Below are positions 30,501 through 38,019 of a stretch of DNA of 64,000 nt, piece after piece. A program made the translations under genes and the position numbers. The stretch's first letter is position 1. Every line of letters begins with the position of its first letter. Source of the DNA: JAWPMT01 sp965267435 (GTDB taxonomy: Bacteria > Bacteroidota > Bacteroidia > Cytophagales > Cyclobacteriaceae); the NCBI GenBank assembly GCA_965267435.1, contig OZ253960.1, forward strand, positions 2,356,001-2,420,000, read 5' to 3'. Below the pieces are notes generated by a model. It was not told the origin of the DNA. It did no database searches and saw nothing but the letters and a program-made list of their open reading frames with translations.

Positions 30501-33500
30501 TGTACCGATCGCCGTCGTTCCAGTACGGCTTCCTGCAGTTCCATCGTTGTCTGCAAATGAAAGGACCACATCCTCTTCCTCACTGAAGATGGTGAATAAA
30601 GGCGAAGCAATGCCATTATCCAGGTCAAAAATTTCTGTAGTGGCCCCGGTTCCATCAAAATCTGTTGGACCAGTAACCGCTATATCGGACTCTTCATCAA
30701 GGTCTACGTTGTCATTGTCGTCTTGTGCTTGAATCACAGGAGAGATACCGCCAGTAGTACGCTCGTAAGGTGAGCTCGAGAGTAGGGAGGCGTCATTGGT
30801 AAGGACCAGTTTTGTAGCGACGACGTCGATCATGTTGTCCCCTCCGGTAAGGTTGTTGGTACCGGCTTGAACACCATCAAGTGCCCCGCCAAACGGTATT
30901 GCTAAATCGCCTGTAAACTTGGACTTTCCACCGCCCTCTTCCGCGTCTACTAAAAGGAGACTGATCACTTCCTGATCATCGACATCCTTCACGAAAGAAA
31001 CACGGACCTCTATTATTGCACTTGAGTTATCCGGAACATCAAAATCGTCACTGAAAGGCCCTCCGGCGCTGGTCTTTCTGAAGTCGAAGTCAAATGTGTC
31101 TCCACCATCGGCCTCGACGTCGTATTCGGCGACCTCAAAGCCACTTCCAAGGCCGTTCACATCAGTGACAGTGTATACCGCCATCCGGTGTATATAGGCT
31201 TCCGACCCACCTTGAAATTGGAGGTCGATCTCATGGAATCGGGTGACCTTATCGTCATCGTCGCCAAATTCACCGCCATCACGAATGTCAAACCTTGCAA
31301 TAACCAACTCGTCGGTACCGCCGCCATCCAGGTCATCATCATCGTACTGATCGTAGTCTATGAACTCGGGATAACTCGAGATGAACGCCTGATTTTCGAT
31401 AATGTCCGACACATCGTCCAGTGCCTCAATCGTGCCTGTTTCAGCTTCGTTACCCGAATTATTGGTGTAGGAAGCCGACACTCCTCGGAAGACATAGTCT
31501 CCACCTTTATTGACTTGAAGGTTATTAAAGGTTGCCACACCATTGACCAACTGTCCATTGACCGTAGTGGCCGTTACAGACCCCGCGGAAGCAGACAAAT
31601 TCCCGCCTCCAGGACCATCCTCCACTTCTATGGTTAGATCCTCAGTAAAATCAGCGTCAGTATTGTCATTGTCGTCCTGCGCCTCGGCCACTAGCACAAA
31701 ATCTGTCTCGACCCCAATTTCCACGGGTTCCGTGGTGAAGGCCAGGTGGGTGGCATTGACTGAAATCTCATTGTCCGGAGAGGTCAACGTCGTAGAGGCC
31801 GTGAACGATGAAGACGTAAATCCTGAACCCAATGCACTGGCAGTGACATCTGCCTCTGTAATCGATAGGCTGATGGCATCATCTTCCGTCACCGTGGTCT
31901 GAAAACTTACGTGCACACGGAAGTTCTCCGTACCGTCGTCAGCAGCACTGATACTCAAGCCACTAAATATCGCATCTCCGCTGCCATCAGGACTGACCTC
32001 AGTGATGTAGGTGCCCGAATTGTCGAACAAAGCTACCCGATCGATGTTCGCAAAATTGCCCACCGCAATCGTCAAATCTGTCAAGGTCGTCGACTGGACA
32101 TCACTATCCGTACCAGTCCCTCCATCCCGAATCGTGAACTCTCCTATCTGGATAGAATTCGCCTGATTCGACGAAATGTCACTTGTGATATACGAAGTAT
32201 AATCAATGTCCTCAGGATAAGTGAAGCTCGCCTCCACGATGTCTGAATCTGTGTCCGGTGATTCAATCGTAATGGTACCACTCACCGCATCGATCAATGC
32301 ACCACCATCATCGGCCGACAAGGTGAAATCAGCCGCTTCATCCAGCGTCAAATTACTGTAGGTTCGAACGCCACCAGATAATGCGCCTGAAGTGGTCCCG
32401 CCCAAGGTTGGCGAGCTACCACCACTTTGGATGCCCAAAGTCACTGTCGACCCATCATCTACGTCCAGGTTGTTATTCACATCTGTTGCCGACACAGTCA
32501 CACTAAAAGTCGCATTCACTGCCACCGCACTGCCAGGAATAGAAGTGAAAGCCAGGCGGTCCGCAGTAACTGAAATCTCATTGTCCGGAGAGGTCAACGT
32601 CGTAGCAGCCGTAAACGAGGATGATGTGAAACCAGAACCCAGCACATTCGCAGAAACATCTGCCTCGGTGATCGTCAGGCTGATGGCATCATCTTCCGTC
32701 ACGGTCGTCTGAAAACTCACATGCACACGAAAGTTCTCCGTACCGTCATCAGCAGCACTAATGCTCAAACCACTGAATATCGCATCTCCACCACCAGGGC
32801 TCACCTCTGCAATGTAGGTGCCCGAATTGTCGAACAATGCTACCCGATCGATGTTCGCAAAATTGCTGACTGCAATCGTCAGGTCTGTCAAGGTGGTTGA
32901 TTGGGCATCACCATCCGTACCAGCGCCTCCATCTCGAATTGTGAACTCTCCTATCTGTATGGAATTCGCCTGATTTGAAGAAATATCACTCGTGATATAG
33001 GAAGTATAGGCAATGTCCTCAGGATACGTGAAGCTCGCCTCCACGATGTCTGAATCTGTGTCCGGTGATTCAATCGTAATGGTACCACTCACCGCATCGA
33101 TCAATGCACCACCATCATCTGCCGATAAGGTGAAATCAGCCGCTTCATCAAGCGTCAAATTACCATAGGTACGGACACCACCGGACAACGCTCCCGAAGT
33201 TGTGCCACCTAGGGTTGGCGAGCTACCACCACTTTGGATGCCCAAAGTCACTGTCGACCCATCATCTACGTCCAGGTTGTTATTCACATCTGTTGCCGAC
33301 ACGGTCACACTAAAAGTTGCATTCAAGGCCACTGGACTGCCAGGAATAGAAGTGAAAGCCAGGCGGTCCGCAGTAACCGAGATCTCGTTATCCGGCGAGG
33401 TCAACGTCGTAGAGGCCGTGAACGATGAAGACGTAAATCCTGAACCCAATGCACTGGCAGTGACATCTGCCTCTGTTATCGATAGGCTGATGGCATCATC

Positions 33501-36500
33501 TTCCGTCACCGTGGTCTGAAAACTTACGTGCACACGAAAGTTCTCCGTACCGTCATCCGTAGCACTGATACTCAAGCCACTAAATATCGCATCTCCGCTA
33601 CCATCAGGACTGACCTCAGTGATGTAGGTGCCCGAATTGTCGAACAAAGCTACCCGATCGATGTTCGCAAAATTGCCCACCGCAATCGTCAAATCTGTCA
33701 AGGTCGTCGACTGGACATCACTATCCGTACCAGTCCCTCCATCCCGAATCGTGAACTCTCCTATCTGGATAGAATTCGCCTGATTCGACGAAATGTCACT
33801 TGTGATATACGAAGTATAATCAATGTCCTCAGGATAAGTGAAGCTCGCCTCCACGATGTCTGAATCTGTGTCCGGTGATTCAATCGTAATGGTACCACTC
33901 ACCGCATCGATCAATGCACCACCATCATCGGCCGACAAGGTGAAATCATCTGCCTCATCCAGCGTCAAATTACTGTAGGTTCGAACGCCACCAGATAATG
34001 CGCCTGAAGTGGTCCCGCCCAAGGTTGGCGAGCTACCACCACTTTGGATGCCCAAAGTCACTGTCGACCCATCATCTACGTCCAGGTTGTTATTCACATC
34101 TGTTGCCGACACAGTCACACTAAAAGTCGCATTCACTGCCACCGCACTGCCAGGAATAGAAGTGAAAGCCAGGCGGTCCGCAGTAACTGAAATCTCATTG
34201 TCCGGAGAGGTCAACGTCGTAGAGGCCGTGAACGATGAAGACGTAAATCCTGAACCCAATGCATTGGCAGTCACATCTGCCTCGGTGATCGTCAGGCTGA
34301 TTACATCATCTTCTGTCACAGTCGTCTGAAAACTCACATGCACACGAAAGTTCTCCGTACCGTCATCAGCAGCACTAATGCTCAAACCACTGAATATCGC
34401 ATCTCCACCACCAGGGCTCACCTCTGCAATGTAGGTGCCCGAATTGTCGAACAATGCCACACGATCGATGTTCGCAAAATTGCCAACAGCAATCGTCAGG
34501 TCTGTCAAGGTGGTTGATTGGGCATCACCATCCGTACCAGCGCCTCCATCACGAATGGTGAACTCTCCTATCTGGATGGAATTCGCCTGATTCGACGAAA
34601 TATCACTCGTGATATAGGAAGTATAGGCAATGTCCTCAGGATACGTGAAGCTCGCCTCCACGATGTCCGAATCTGAGTCCGGTGATTCAACTGTAATGGT
34701 GCCACTGACGGCATCTGTCAATGCGCCCCCATCATCGGCCGACAAGGTGAAACCAGCCACCTCATCAAGCGTCAAATTACTGTAGGTCCGAACGCCGCTT
34801 GTTAACGCCCCCGAAGTAGTCCCTCCCAAGGTTGGCGAGGTACCACCGCTTTGGATGCCCAAAGTCACGGTAGAGCCGTCATCAAGGTCCACACTACCAT
34901 TCCCATCTGTCGCCGACACGGTCACACTAAAAGTTGCATTCAAGGCCACTGGACTGCCAGGAATAGAAGTGAAAGCCAGGCGGTCCGCAGTAACCGAGAT
35001 CTCGTTATCCGGCGAGGTCAACGTCGTAGAGGCCGTGAACGATGAAGACGTAAATCCTGAACCCGATGCACTGGCAGTGACATCTGCCTCTGTAATCGAT
35101 AGGCTGATGGCATCATCTTCCGTCACCGTGGTCTGAAAACTCACATGCACACGAAAGTTCTCCGTACCGTCATCCGTAGCACTGATACTCAAGCCACTAA
35201 ATATCGCATCTCCGCTACCATCAGGACTGACCTCAGTGATGTAGGTGCCCGAATTGTCGAACAAAGCTACCCGATCGATGTTCGCAAAATTGCCCACCGC
35301 AATCGTCAAATCTGTCAAGGTCGTCGACTGGACATCACTATCCGTACCAGTCCCTCCATCCCGAATCGTGAACTCTCCTATCTGGATCGAATTCGCCTGA
35401 TTCGATGATATGTCACTTGTGATATACGAAGTATAATCAATGTCCTCAGGATAAGTGAAGCTGGCCTCCACGATGTCTGAATCTGTGTCCGGTGATTCAA
35501 TCGTAATGGTACCACTCACCGCATCGATCAATGCACCCCCATCATCGGCCGACAAGGTGAAATCAGCCGCTTCATCCAGCGTCAAATTACTGTAGGTTCG
35601 AACGCCACCAGATAATGCTCCAGAAGTGGTCCCGCCCAAGGTGGGTGTCGAACCCCCACTATTAATGGCCAATGTCACCGTGGAGCCGTCATCAACATCC
35701 AAATTGTTATTAATATCCGTAGCCGATACGGTGACGCTAAACGTAGCGTCCAGCTCTACCGCGCTACCCGGGATAGACGTGAAAGCCAAACGGTCCGTAG
35801 TAACGTCAATGCGATTCTCATCACTGGAGTTCGTATCCGTAAGGTTTGCACCCGACGTAAATCCTGAGGCAAAACCAGATCCGCTTAGGTATGCCAATTC
35901 GCTCACATCAATAGTCACATCAACGGCTTCACCATCAACAACACTACCATCGGTGACAAATGTCACGTAAACATTCAATGTAGCTGTGCCCTCATCTGCA
36001 GCTGTCAATGAGAGACCCGTGAATTCGACCACACCAGCAGTCAGCGTACCTTCTGCCAACTCACTGCCCCCTGAGTACAAAGCAATCTTATTGATGTTGT
36101 CGGGATTACTGACCACAAAAGTGATCTCGCTCAATACAGTCGCAGCACCATCAGAATCAGTGTTATCATCACCGCCATCCTGTAGAGTGAATCGAGCGAC
36201 TTCTAACTCATCTCCTGCTGTGCCCAGGTCAATATCTGTGGCCGTGTAGTCAGTGGGATCAAAATTGCTCTGCTTTGACAAGCCCGCGTCCACGATGATG
36301 TTCGATTCATCATTCGCAGCAGTGATGCCAATATTGATCGCCTCAGGAGCCTCCTCTTCTGGCGTCCCGCCGTCATTCAGCACCACGTTTAGTGTCAAAT
36401 TGGTCACCGGAGAAATACTGCTATTCGAGTATTCCACCAATTCTAACACCCTCTCAACGTCGGTTTTTGTTGGAGTGTTGCTGGTGAAAGCAATAGTTAC

Positions 36501-37871
36501 CGTACCTGAACTATTCGTAAACGAACCTATCGTAGTGACGCCCCTTTGCAAGACTGTCCCTGTGACTGAGTAAGTCGCATCACTCGCCAAGCTAAAAACG
36601 TCAACTGAGTTGGCTGGCCCCCTCTCTATAGTTATCTCCGCGCCACTGTAATTGCCCAATGCATCGAGCTCCGGGTCTGAAATAGTAACGTCCGGATCTA
36701 TAATAATGGGATCTTGACCTTCAAGAAAAGGACTATTGGGCGATACGAGATTCAAATCCGCAATTTCAGGAGCATCGTTGACGGCAGTGATATTCACCGT
36801 AATCGTCTTGGTGTCTACTCCACCAGCTCCGTCGTTCAACACGACATCCAGATCCACATCATCTGGGGGGGTGTCACTACTATTGCTATATCTCACCAGT
36901 CTCAGGACCGAATATGCGTCAGCCGTAGTAGGTGTATTACCTGTGAATGTGATGATCACTGTCCCTGGAGTATCGTCATCAAACGATGCGATAACACCTG
37001 CCGGAGCAGCTCTGCTTATGTCCGGATCGGAAAAAGGATACGAGCCACTGACACCAAATGAAAAAGAATCATCGCTATTGGCACCGCCATTCCTTGAAAT
37101 CGTGATGGTCGCTCCTGTGTAATCTCCACTACCACCATTAAGCGCATCTAATTCCGTATCTGACACCGTTACATCAGCGTCAAGCTGAATGGCAGTTCCT
37201 GGATCTTCTATAAAAGTATTGGCAGAAGTGGCGTCAAGGTTGGTGATTACAGGGGCGGCATTCGTCCCTTCACCTTCAATGTTAAAAACATAGGGATTCT
37301 CATTACTGTCATTATTGTTGATGCTTATTTGCGCAGTCCTGGTGCCTGTCCCAGTAGGATTAAACGTAATGTCGAAAGTAGTAGATGACGAAACGGCAAT
37401 AGGAGAAGACGGGCTCGCAGTCACCGAAAACTCATCATCGTTTGGCAGAACATTCACGGCGGTAATTGCCAAAGTGGCCGGACCAACTAGGTTTGCAATC
37501 GTAAAAGTTCGGACCACCGTACCACCAGAAACCGCGGCAGCTCCAAAATCGGTGTCATCGGTGACTTGCGGAGTGTTCGAGCCATCACCAGGAATTGTAT
37601 TCCCACTCCCCGTGACATTAATCTCCTGCGCATAAGCGAAACCCACGAAAATAAAAGAGGCAAGGAGAAACGACAGCACTCTCCCAAGGGGCAGACCGAA
37701 TAGGCCCTTGTGGCAAAAGCCCAAACTTACTCCCTCCTTATGCGCCACCTCTTCGAAGGAGTTGGTGCCTTTTGAAAAATTGCCCAAATCGCCCTTGCCC
37801 GGAAGGAAAAGTGGCGAAGTGTCCGCAGAATTCGCGGAACTCCTTAAGCTAGATGAGATTGGTCGTTTCAT
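18525..37871 (-). CDS. 6,448-codon T9SS-secreted giant adhesin-like protein
   Basis: Approximate domain order: signal peptide ending AYAQ (residues 65-82); choice-of-anchor D/ASPM-Hydin-like domain (85-200); two cadherin-like domains (205-520); an array of about 270-residue units (about 690-2040); Big_5-like and related Ig-like domains (about 2460-2720); an array of 351-residue triple-domain units (about 2725-4360); numerous PKD/Ig-like modules with cysteine-containing starts such as YCNSDDE, YCEDD and CEGD (4400-5890); a jelly-roll-like domain (about 5900-6100); a degenerate Omp28-like region (about 6100-6350); and a type A T9SS sorting domain (YSVYPNPGDRQFTI to LANGVYLLRL, C-terminal ~85). 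It is rich in Asp, Thr and Ser, suggesting calcium binding. The start is uncertain: ATG at 37871 gives 64 residues before the signal peptide, GTG at 37679 starts right at it. It is the last gene of the five-gene group. Confidence 0.95.
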   Translation of the reverse strand: MKRPISSSLRSSANSADTSPLFLPGKGDLGNFSKGTNSFEEVAHKEGVSLGFCHKGLFGLPLGRVLSFLLASFIFVGFAYAQEINVTGSGNTIPGDGSNTPQVTDDTDFGAAAVSGGTVVRTFTIANLVGPATLAITAVNVLPNDDEFSVTASPSSPIAVSSSTTFDITFNPTGTGTRTAQISINNNDSNENPYVFNIEGEGTNAAPVITNLDATSANTFIEDPGTAIQLDADVTVSDTELDALNGGSGDYTGATITISRNGGANSDDSFSFGVSGSYPFSDPDISRAAPAGVIASFDDDTPGTVIITFTGNTPTTADAYSVLRLVRYSNSSDTPPDDVDLDVVLNDGAGGVDTKTITVNITAVNDAPEIADLNLVSPNSPFLEGQDPIIIDPDVTISDPELDALGNYSGAEITIERGPANSVDVFSLASDATYSVTGTVLQRGVTTIGSFTNSSGTVTIAFTSNTPTKTDVERVLELVEYSNSSISPVTNLTLNVVLNDGGTPEEEAPEAINIGITAANDESNIIVDAGLSKQSNFDPTDYTATDIDLGTAGDELEVARFTLQDGGDDNTDSDGAATVLSEITFVVSNPDNINKIALYSGGSELAEGTLTAGVVEFTGLSLTAADEGTATLNVYVTFVTDGSVVDGEAVDVTIDVSELAYLSGSGFASGFTSGANLTDTNSSDENRIDVTTDRLAFTSIPGSAVELDATFSVTVSATDINNNLDVDDGSTVTLAINSGGSTPTLGGTTSGALSGGVRTYSNLTLDEAADFTLSADDGGALIDAVSGTITIESPDTDSDIVEASFTYPEDIDYTSYITSDISSNQANSIQIGEFTIRDGGTGTDSDVQSTTLTDLTIAVGNFANIDRVALFDNSGTYITEVSPDGSGDAIFSGLSISATDDGTENFRVHVSFQTTVTEDDAISLSITEADVTASASGSGFTSSSFTASTTLTSPDNEISVTADRLAFTSIPGSPVALNATFSVTVSATDGNGSVDLDDGSTVTLGIQSGGTSPTLGGTTSGALTSGVRTYSNLTLDEVAGFTLSADDGGALTDAVSGTITVESPDSDSDIVEASFTYPEDIAYTSYITSDISSNQANSIQIGEFTIRDGGAGTDGDAQSTTLTDLTIAVGNFANIDRVALFDNSGTYIAEVSPGGGDAIFSGLSISAADDGTENFRVHVSFQTTVTEDDVISLTITEADVTANALGSGFTSSSFTASTTLTSPDNEISVTADRLAFTSIPGSAVAVNATFSVTVSATDVNNNLDVDDGSTVTLGIQSGGSSPTLGGTTSGALSGGVRTYSNLTLDEADDFTLSADDGGALIDAVSGTITIESPDTDSDIVEASFTYPEDIDYTSYITSDISSNQANSIQIGEFTIRDGGTGTDSDVQSTTLTDLTIAVGNFANIDRVALFDNSGTYITEVSPDGSGDAIFSGLSISATDDGTENFRVHVSFQTTVTEDDAISLSITEADVTASALGSGFTSSSFTASTTLTSPDNEISVTADRLAFTSIPGSPVALNATFSVTVSATDVNNNLDVDDGSTVTLGIQSGGSSPTLGGTTSGALSGGVRTYGNLTLDEAADFTLSADDGGALIDAVSGTITIESPDTDSDIVEASFTYPEDIAYTSYITSDISSNQANSIQIGEFTIRDGGAGTDGDAQSTTLTDLTIAVSNFANIDRVALFDNSGTYIAEVSPGGGDAIFSGLSISAADDGTENFRVHVSFQTTVTEDDAISLTITEADVSANVLGSGFTSSSFTAATTLTSPDNEISVTADRLAFTSIPGSAVAVNATFSVTVSATDVNNNLDVDDGSTVTLGIQSGGSSPTLGGTTSGALSGGVRTYSNLTLDEAADFTLSADDGGALIDAVSGTITIESPDTDSDIVEASFTYPEDIDYTSYITSDISSNQANSIQIGEFTIRDGGTGTDSDVQSTTLTDLTIAVGNFANIDRVALFDNSGTYITEVSPDGSGDAIFSGLSISAADDGTENFRVHVSFQTTVTEDDAISLSITEADVTASALGSGFTSSSFTASTTLTSPDNEISVNATHLAFTTEPVEIGVETDFVLVAEAQDDNDNTDADFTEDLTIEVEDGPGGGNLSASAGSVTATTVNGQLVNGVATFNNLQVNKGGDYVFRGVSASYTNNSGNEAETGTIEALDDVSDIIENQAFISSYPEFIDYDQYDDDDLDGGGTDELVIARFDIRDGGEFGDDDDKVTRFHEIDLQFQGGSEAYIHRMAVYTVTDVNGLGSGFEVAEYDVEADGGDTFDFDFRKTSAGGPFSDDFDVPDNSSAIIEVRVSFVKDVDDQEVISLLLVDAEEGGGKSKFTGDLAIPFGGALDGVQAGTNNLTGGDNMIDVVATKLVLTNDASLLSSSPYERTTGGISPVIQAQDDNDNVDLDEESDIAVTGPTDFDGTGATTEIFDLDNGIASPLFTIFSEEEDVVLSFADNDGTAGSRTGTTAIGTGDASSAIDVYDQTAPTVTSRDPADDATGVPLTDELEIVFSEDVAAVAGGHVTVVSDHVPPDVFELDVDNVSEVSISGSTVTMTLPEPLRGSARDYYVLIDADAFDDSPNNTDAVDAGALNFAGYLTDNGWEFTTGADNDAPTLTITRNAVTNGSFDNTSDATVSFDLAFSEPMDDGTVGLDDVTINTTGVTVNGSAADLTADNAAYGGVITLTNDGDDQNYTLTIGSVGLEGSADGTISISVGPSIDDENGNAMGGAEGPSDAFTIDQSAPTLESMTISSGTAPTDHATTGELVTLTMDFNDDLSEAPTVDFTSGSAAINGTVTVLETDAVNDIWTASFTVSALDTDGDIDFTLDFTDDAGNAGATADNTDLDGGAASTVEVDNTAPTVLSASIDTDNGTDDQYATDLDVVTLTFTVDDDLLADPTVTFSSGGTAVQGSVTINNASAPTYTATYTVDGNGTIVGTDLDGEGAVTFTIDFDDDAGNSATTVTSVTDGTEVEVDYVAPTRETLEIISDNATDDQHGVDTDVVTITIDFDDDLSADPVPTILSGGVAINDGSPTVTETDAVNEVWEITYVVDGGDTEGAVTFSIAFTDDAGNAGTAITEAEITNGSSIEIDHTAPTLQSMTIVSGTAPTDHATTGEVVTLTMDFDDDLSEAPTVDFTSGSAAINGTVTVTETDAANDIWTASFTVSALDTDGDIDFTLDFTDDAGNAGTTADNTDLDGGAASTVEVDNTAPTVLSASIDTDNGTDDQHATDLDVVTLTFTVDDDLLADPTVTFSSGGTAVQGTVTIDNASAPTYTATYTVDGDGTTVGTDLDGEGVVTFTIDFDDDAGNSATTVTSVTDGTEVEVDYVAPTRETLEIISDNATDDQHGVATDVVTITIDFDDDLSADPVPTISSGGSGINDGSPTVTETDAVNEVWEITYVVDGGDSEGAVTFSIAFTDDAGNTGTAITEAEITNGSSIEIDHTAPTLESMTIASGVAPTDHATTGELVTLTMDFDDDLSEAPTVDFTSGSAAINGTVTVTETDAANDIWTASFTVSALDTDGDIDFTLDFTDDAGNAGTTADNTDLDGGAASTVEVDNTAPTVLSASIDTDNGTDDQHATDLDVVTLTFTVDDDLLADPTVTFSSGGTAVQGTVTIDNASAPTYTATYTVDGDGTTVGTDLDGEGAVTFTIDFDDDAGNSATTVTSVTDGTEVEVDYVAPTRETLEIISDNATDDQHGVATDVVTITIDFDDDLSADPVPTISSGGSGINDGSPTVTETDAVNEVWEITYVVDGGDSEGAVTFSIAFTDDAGNTGTAITEAEITNGSSIEIDHTAPTLESMTIASGVAPTDHATTGELVTLTMDFDDDLSEAPTVDFTSGSAAINGTVTVLETDAANDIWTASFTVSALDTDGDIDFTLDFTDDAGNAGATADNTDLDGGAASTVEVDNTAPTVLSASIDTDNGTDDQYATDLDVVTLTFTVDDDLLADPTVTFSSGGTAVQGSVTINNASAPTYTATYTVDGNGTIVGTDLDGEGAVTFTIDFDDDAGNSATTVMSVTDGTEVEVDYVAPTRETLEIISDNATDDQHGVDTDVVTITIDFDDDLSADPVPTILSGGVAINDGSPTVTETDAVNEVWEITYVVDGGDTEGAVTFSIAFTDDAGNAGTAITEAEITNGSSIEIDHTAPTLQSMTIASGVAPTDHAMTGEVVTLTMDFDDDLSEAPTVDFTSGSAAINGTVTVTETDAANDIWTASFTVSALDTDGDIDFTLDFTDDAGNAGATADNTDLDGGAASTVEVDNTAPTVLSASIDTDNGTDDQHATDLDVVTLTFTVDDDLLADPTVTFSSGGTAVQGSVTINNASAPTYTATYTVDGDGTIVGTDLDGEGAVTFTIDFDDDAGNSATTVTSVTDGTEVEVDFTPATLQSAVQDSDTQITVTFNEVVGTNGTNPTDFTVTDANTPSVNYVVSAQADGTADDAEIVLTVADLSGVIGDLLVSYTDNSGEIYDLAGVSAATSGPVTIDRVMTGIVSLSEDATDVASGDTNGDDLAMYRTSAGNDPGPLTPVTITPSISGSTITIYEDEGLTSAVQTYNNVTTNVSPTVADLVGIDFGDGTADHGVYTFYITETAVNGSSSEGPEVEYSIAFLDDISLSPSELVFSGENSSGTELSLDDHPATGQNLTFSGDGLTDFDINPGSTSSARFVPIAAGVGTTSIDVIWENDATGVEAGFTSVVNFTVNATTEVFVGQATNLGKSEGNQFLNVNSSPDAIDVGEDLSDGSDPDFYSLEVYYIENGAVKTDIPGDAPGALRPDGNLTNLLLAYDSDNNRPPITAGVPTFTEDEWEFDPSAFTALGVSGAQEVDTLLFIYVVSSDDGATLVENAFANIRLYPNPDVEIQGVDDYYCNSDDEFPILIDLFTYDGDGGVDLNDVAISNGYKLLYKQASADPYVQIADSTATGSAIVNTFDPSQVAAITGGNDIGFYRIEYTTDPQTAASTTSTTTFDFQVLGHAAEPIIVSNLDSIGGFDAIGYLLEYSVGQDLGTLTSSGASVTWLDQIDQEISSGNTIDVRDDVFGIDPTIRTSRTIQFFDNNLIDNAGVPTVDFDGCPSDNVLVDIEIYPIPDAPVVLIADNVNEEDVSTATQNSFLFEYCEDDVIADMTFDNDVSDSRAHFTVYDANLNRVLDSAFVTLNWSQHIFGNETPRDTIIFIATVTEDSIFAGGGNTAFPGSTSDTSKIELRVHEVPVSILDMVTSQGKDLFFTEYFTCEGDDFAPIDAPEVLDPAGVKNDTLFFWYLDDGDLTFAGTPFVFGAGGDEFLQESPSLTTGDLEGFTTTYQDPSGGAMTTAEFDINVPGTYYVWVTEAVQQSEDSDFPGCQSEPTLVSITVFPDALEATIDGKMVSPNNSNDVDYEYFFCASDLDVSVTFEAALNGFADAAFSTNASIVAADTMAANVISEFNWYNSNAEGAQQTQRFTGATATAVDLGLITSVDDTVYIYLEQVTNIVTDANGDRIYSGCEAPGVVIQFTIFREPDAPVVDEPIYYYCEGDVIDDLSVATEANAFVTWSVEGSAATFSNQASYEGDGTGIAVATMADLGIGQNPPADSTYTINVVQRMDETAGSAIPPESEAFVGCTSEATQIRVLVRANPDPVTITTSLACSDGQLVDIQFSGDQLANSFYIYPTDVQERSLRRDTLGGNAEQFSFELLGYEEGMDTIIYMSQIVATDLDPDFDGCESELTPIPIYAAPRLGDFGGGNGLINDPRACNDVRLLEVQVTNLGEDVFEDFDFQWTVSSELRTEETEISTSSPISGGAQTYSITMEETIQDLTLPVIVVVEDTKNGCQSTAVRNVGIGNTPDPQFSLFNITENNNTSYVFDDFEITDNNEIERLTFELRQGSATLNIFERIQEPGVDILDTLETSGLNAGAYSGVLTLRSVNGCEASKERPFDILQSLKISAENSRVFDFNLVDADGWRVETQNGFADRNQGWEVAEPAGENIDDDPDGRGTPVWVTNADGNYSENSDQSFVYSPSYDFSEVVRPAVTFDYFKNLVNASDGVVFQWSGDDGRSWQPLGSFDDQNGTSGLLWFDRAGISGNPGVFEENPNQVGWADTDSLQWKEAVHSLGVIPQGDRENIRFRFALGVRPGSESDKSEGFAFDNFRIFGRDRITILETFSSTLDESSLTSNEEVYSSIDGNEEIIWVNYFTDLANDLNARDEINAINRADPEARLAFYGISKVPTAALSGEVQVQEPDETSIGDLGFNENDLGRTSLVVPLFDVELTANVVSADLVEITATATAKPDNGTDLDSETSVRVMILQNEVSSEFVENVSQEYTFRNRLVEILPSSVGEVIVGEIEDGQEIFNQTLEWEVRNLLGAANTEIDLTVLVFVQDEISKGVYQAASAQVTVTLPETVTGILPGVISADTYSVYPNPGDRQFTIRMDQVMTEDTNWSIADYSGKEVLSGQMKRGINETVVNIENLANGVYLLRLHNNANTWELKKLMVLRR
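18528..18790 (-). other. Type A T9SS C-terminal sorting domain (Por_Secre_tail) of the giant protein
   Basis: The final ~85 residues carry the standard signature: SVYPNPGDRQFTIRMD, a middle DYSGKEVLSG strand, NETVVNIENLANGVYLLRL, and a basic end (KKLMVLRR). In this family the domain directs export through the type IX system and is usually removed when the protein is attached to the cell surface via anionic LPS. Confidence 0.92.
24780..29690 (-). repeat. 1,053-bp tandem coding repeat, about 4.7 copies
   Basis: Equivalent positions recur with an exact 1,053-bp step, for example 25852, 26905, 27958 and 29011. Each unit of 351 residues is three Ig-like domains: a (LESMTIASG...TDHATTGE), b (VLSASIDTDNGTDDQ) and c (RETLEIISDNATDDQHG). 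The array is abc four times plus a final ab, 14 domains in all. The two central copies are identical over more than 500 bp (about 26376-26912 against 27429-27965), while the outer copies match each other better than they match the centre. Confidence 0.93.
31750..35800 (-). repeat. About 808-bp tandem coding repeat, five copies alternating between two types
   Basis: Units of 807 and 810 bp alternate, giving a 1,617-bp higher-order period (31911, 33528, 35145 for one type; 32392, 34009 for the other). Each unit has a ~150-residue domain starting VEASFTYPEDI and a ~115-residue domain starting DRLAFTSIPGS. The alternation is visible in the protein as IDYTSY/IAYTSY and as DGSGDAIFS versus GGGDAIFS. 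More divergent relatives of the unit flank the array on both sides. Confidence 0.92.
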
Positions 37872-38019
37872 TGGTCTGTCTTTAGTCTAGTTTGGTTGCG
37901 TTGTGGGTGCTGCTGTCACCTATTTCGATTTCGGATACACGAAAAGTCACTGCTTGTAGGTCAGCACCCCTTGGGGTGGACCAGCGTCTGGGAAGTATCT
38001 TGTCACGTATCACCATTGG

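Noticed and set aside
24800..36250. Many plus-strand open frames of 60-150 codons opposite the giant adhesin
   Set aside because: They repeat with the same period as the sense gene, have Ser/Val/Thr- or Arg/Tyr/Cys-rich compositions typical of antisense reading, and no start region of their own. They are shadows of the coding repeats.
37950..37985. ACCCC/GGGGT inverted repeat between the lipoprotein and giant adhesin genes as a terminator
   Set aside because: The arms are separated by only two bases and there is no T-run, so a stable terminator hairpin is unlikely.
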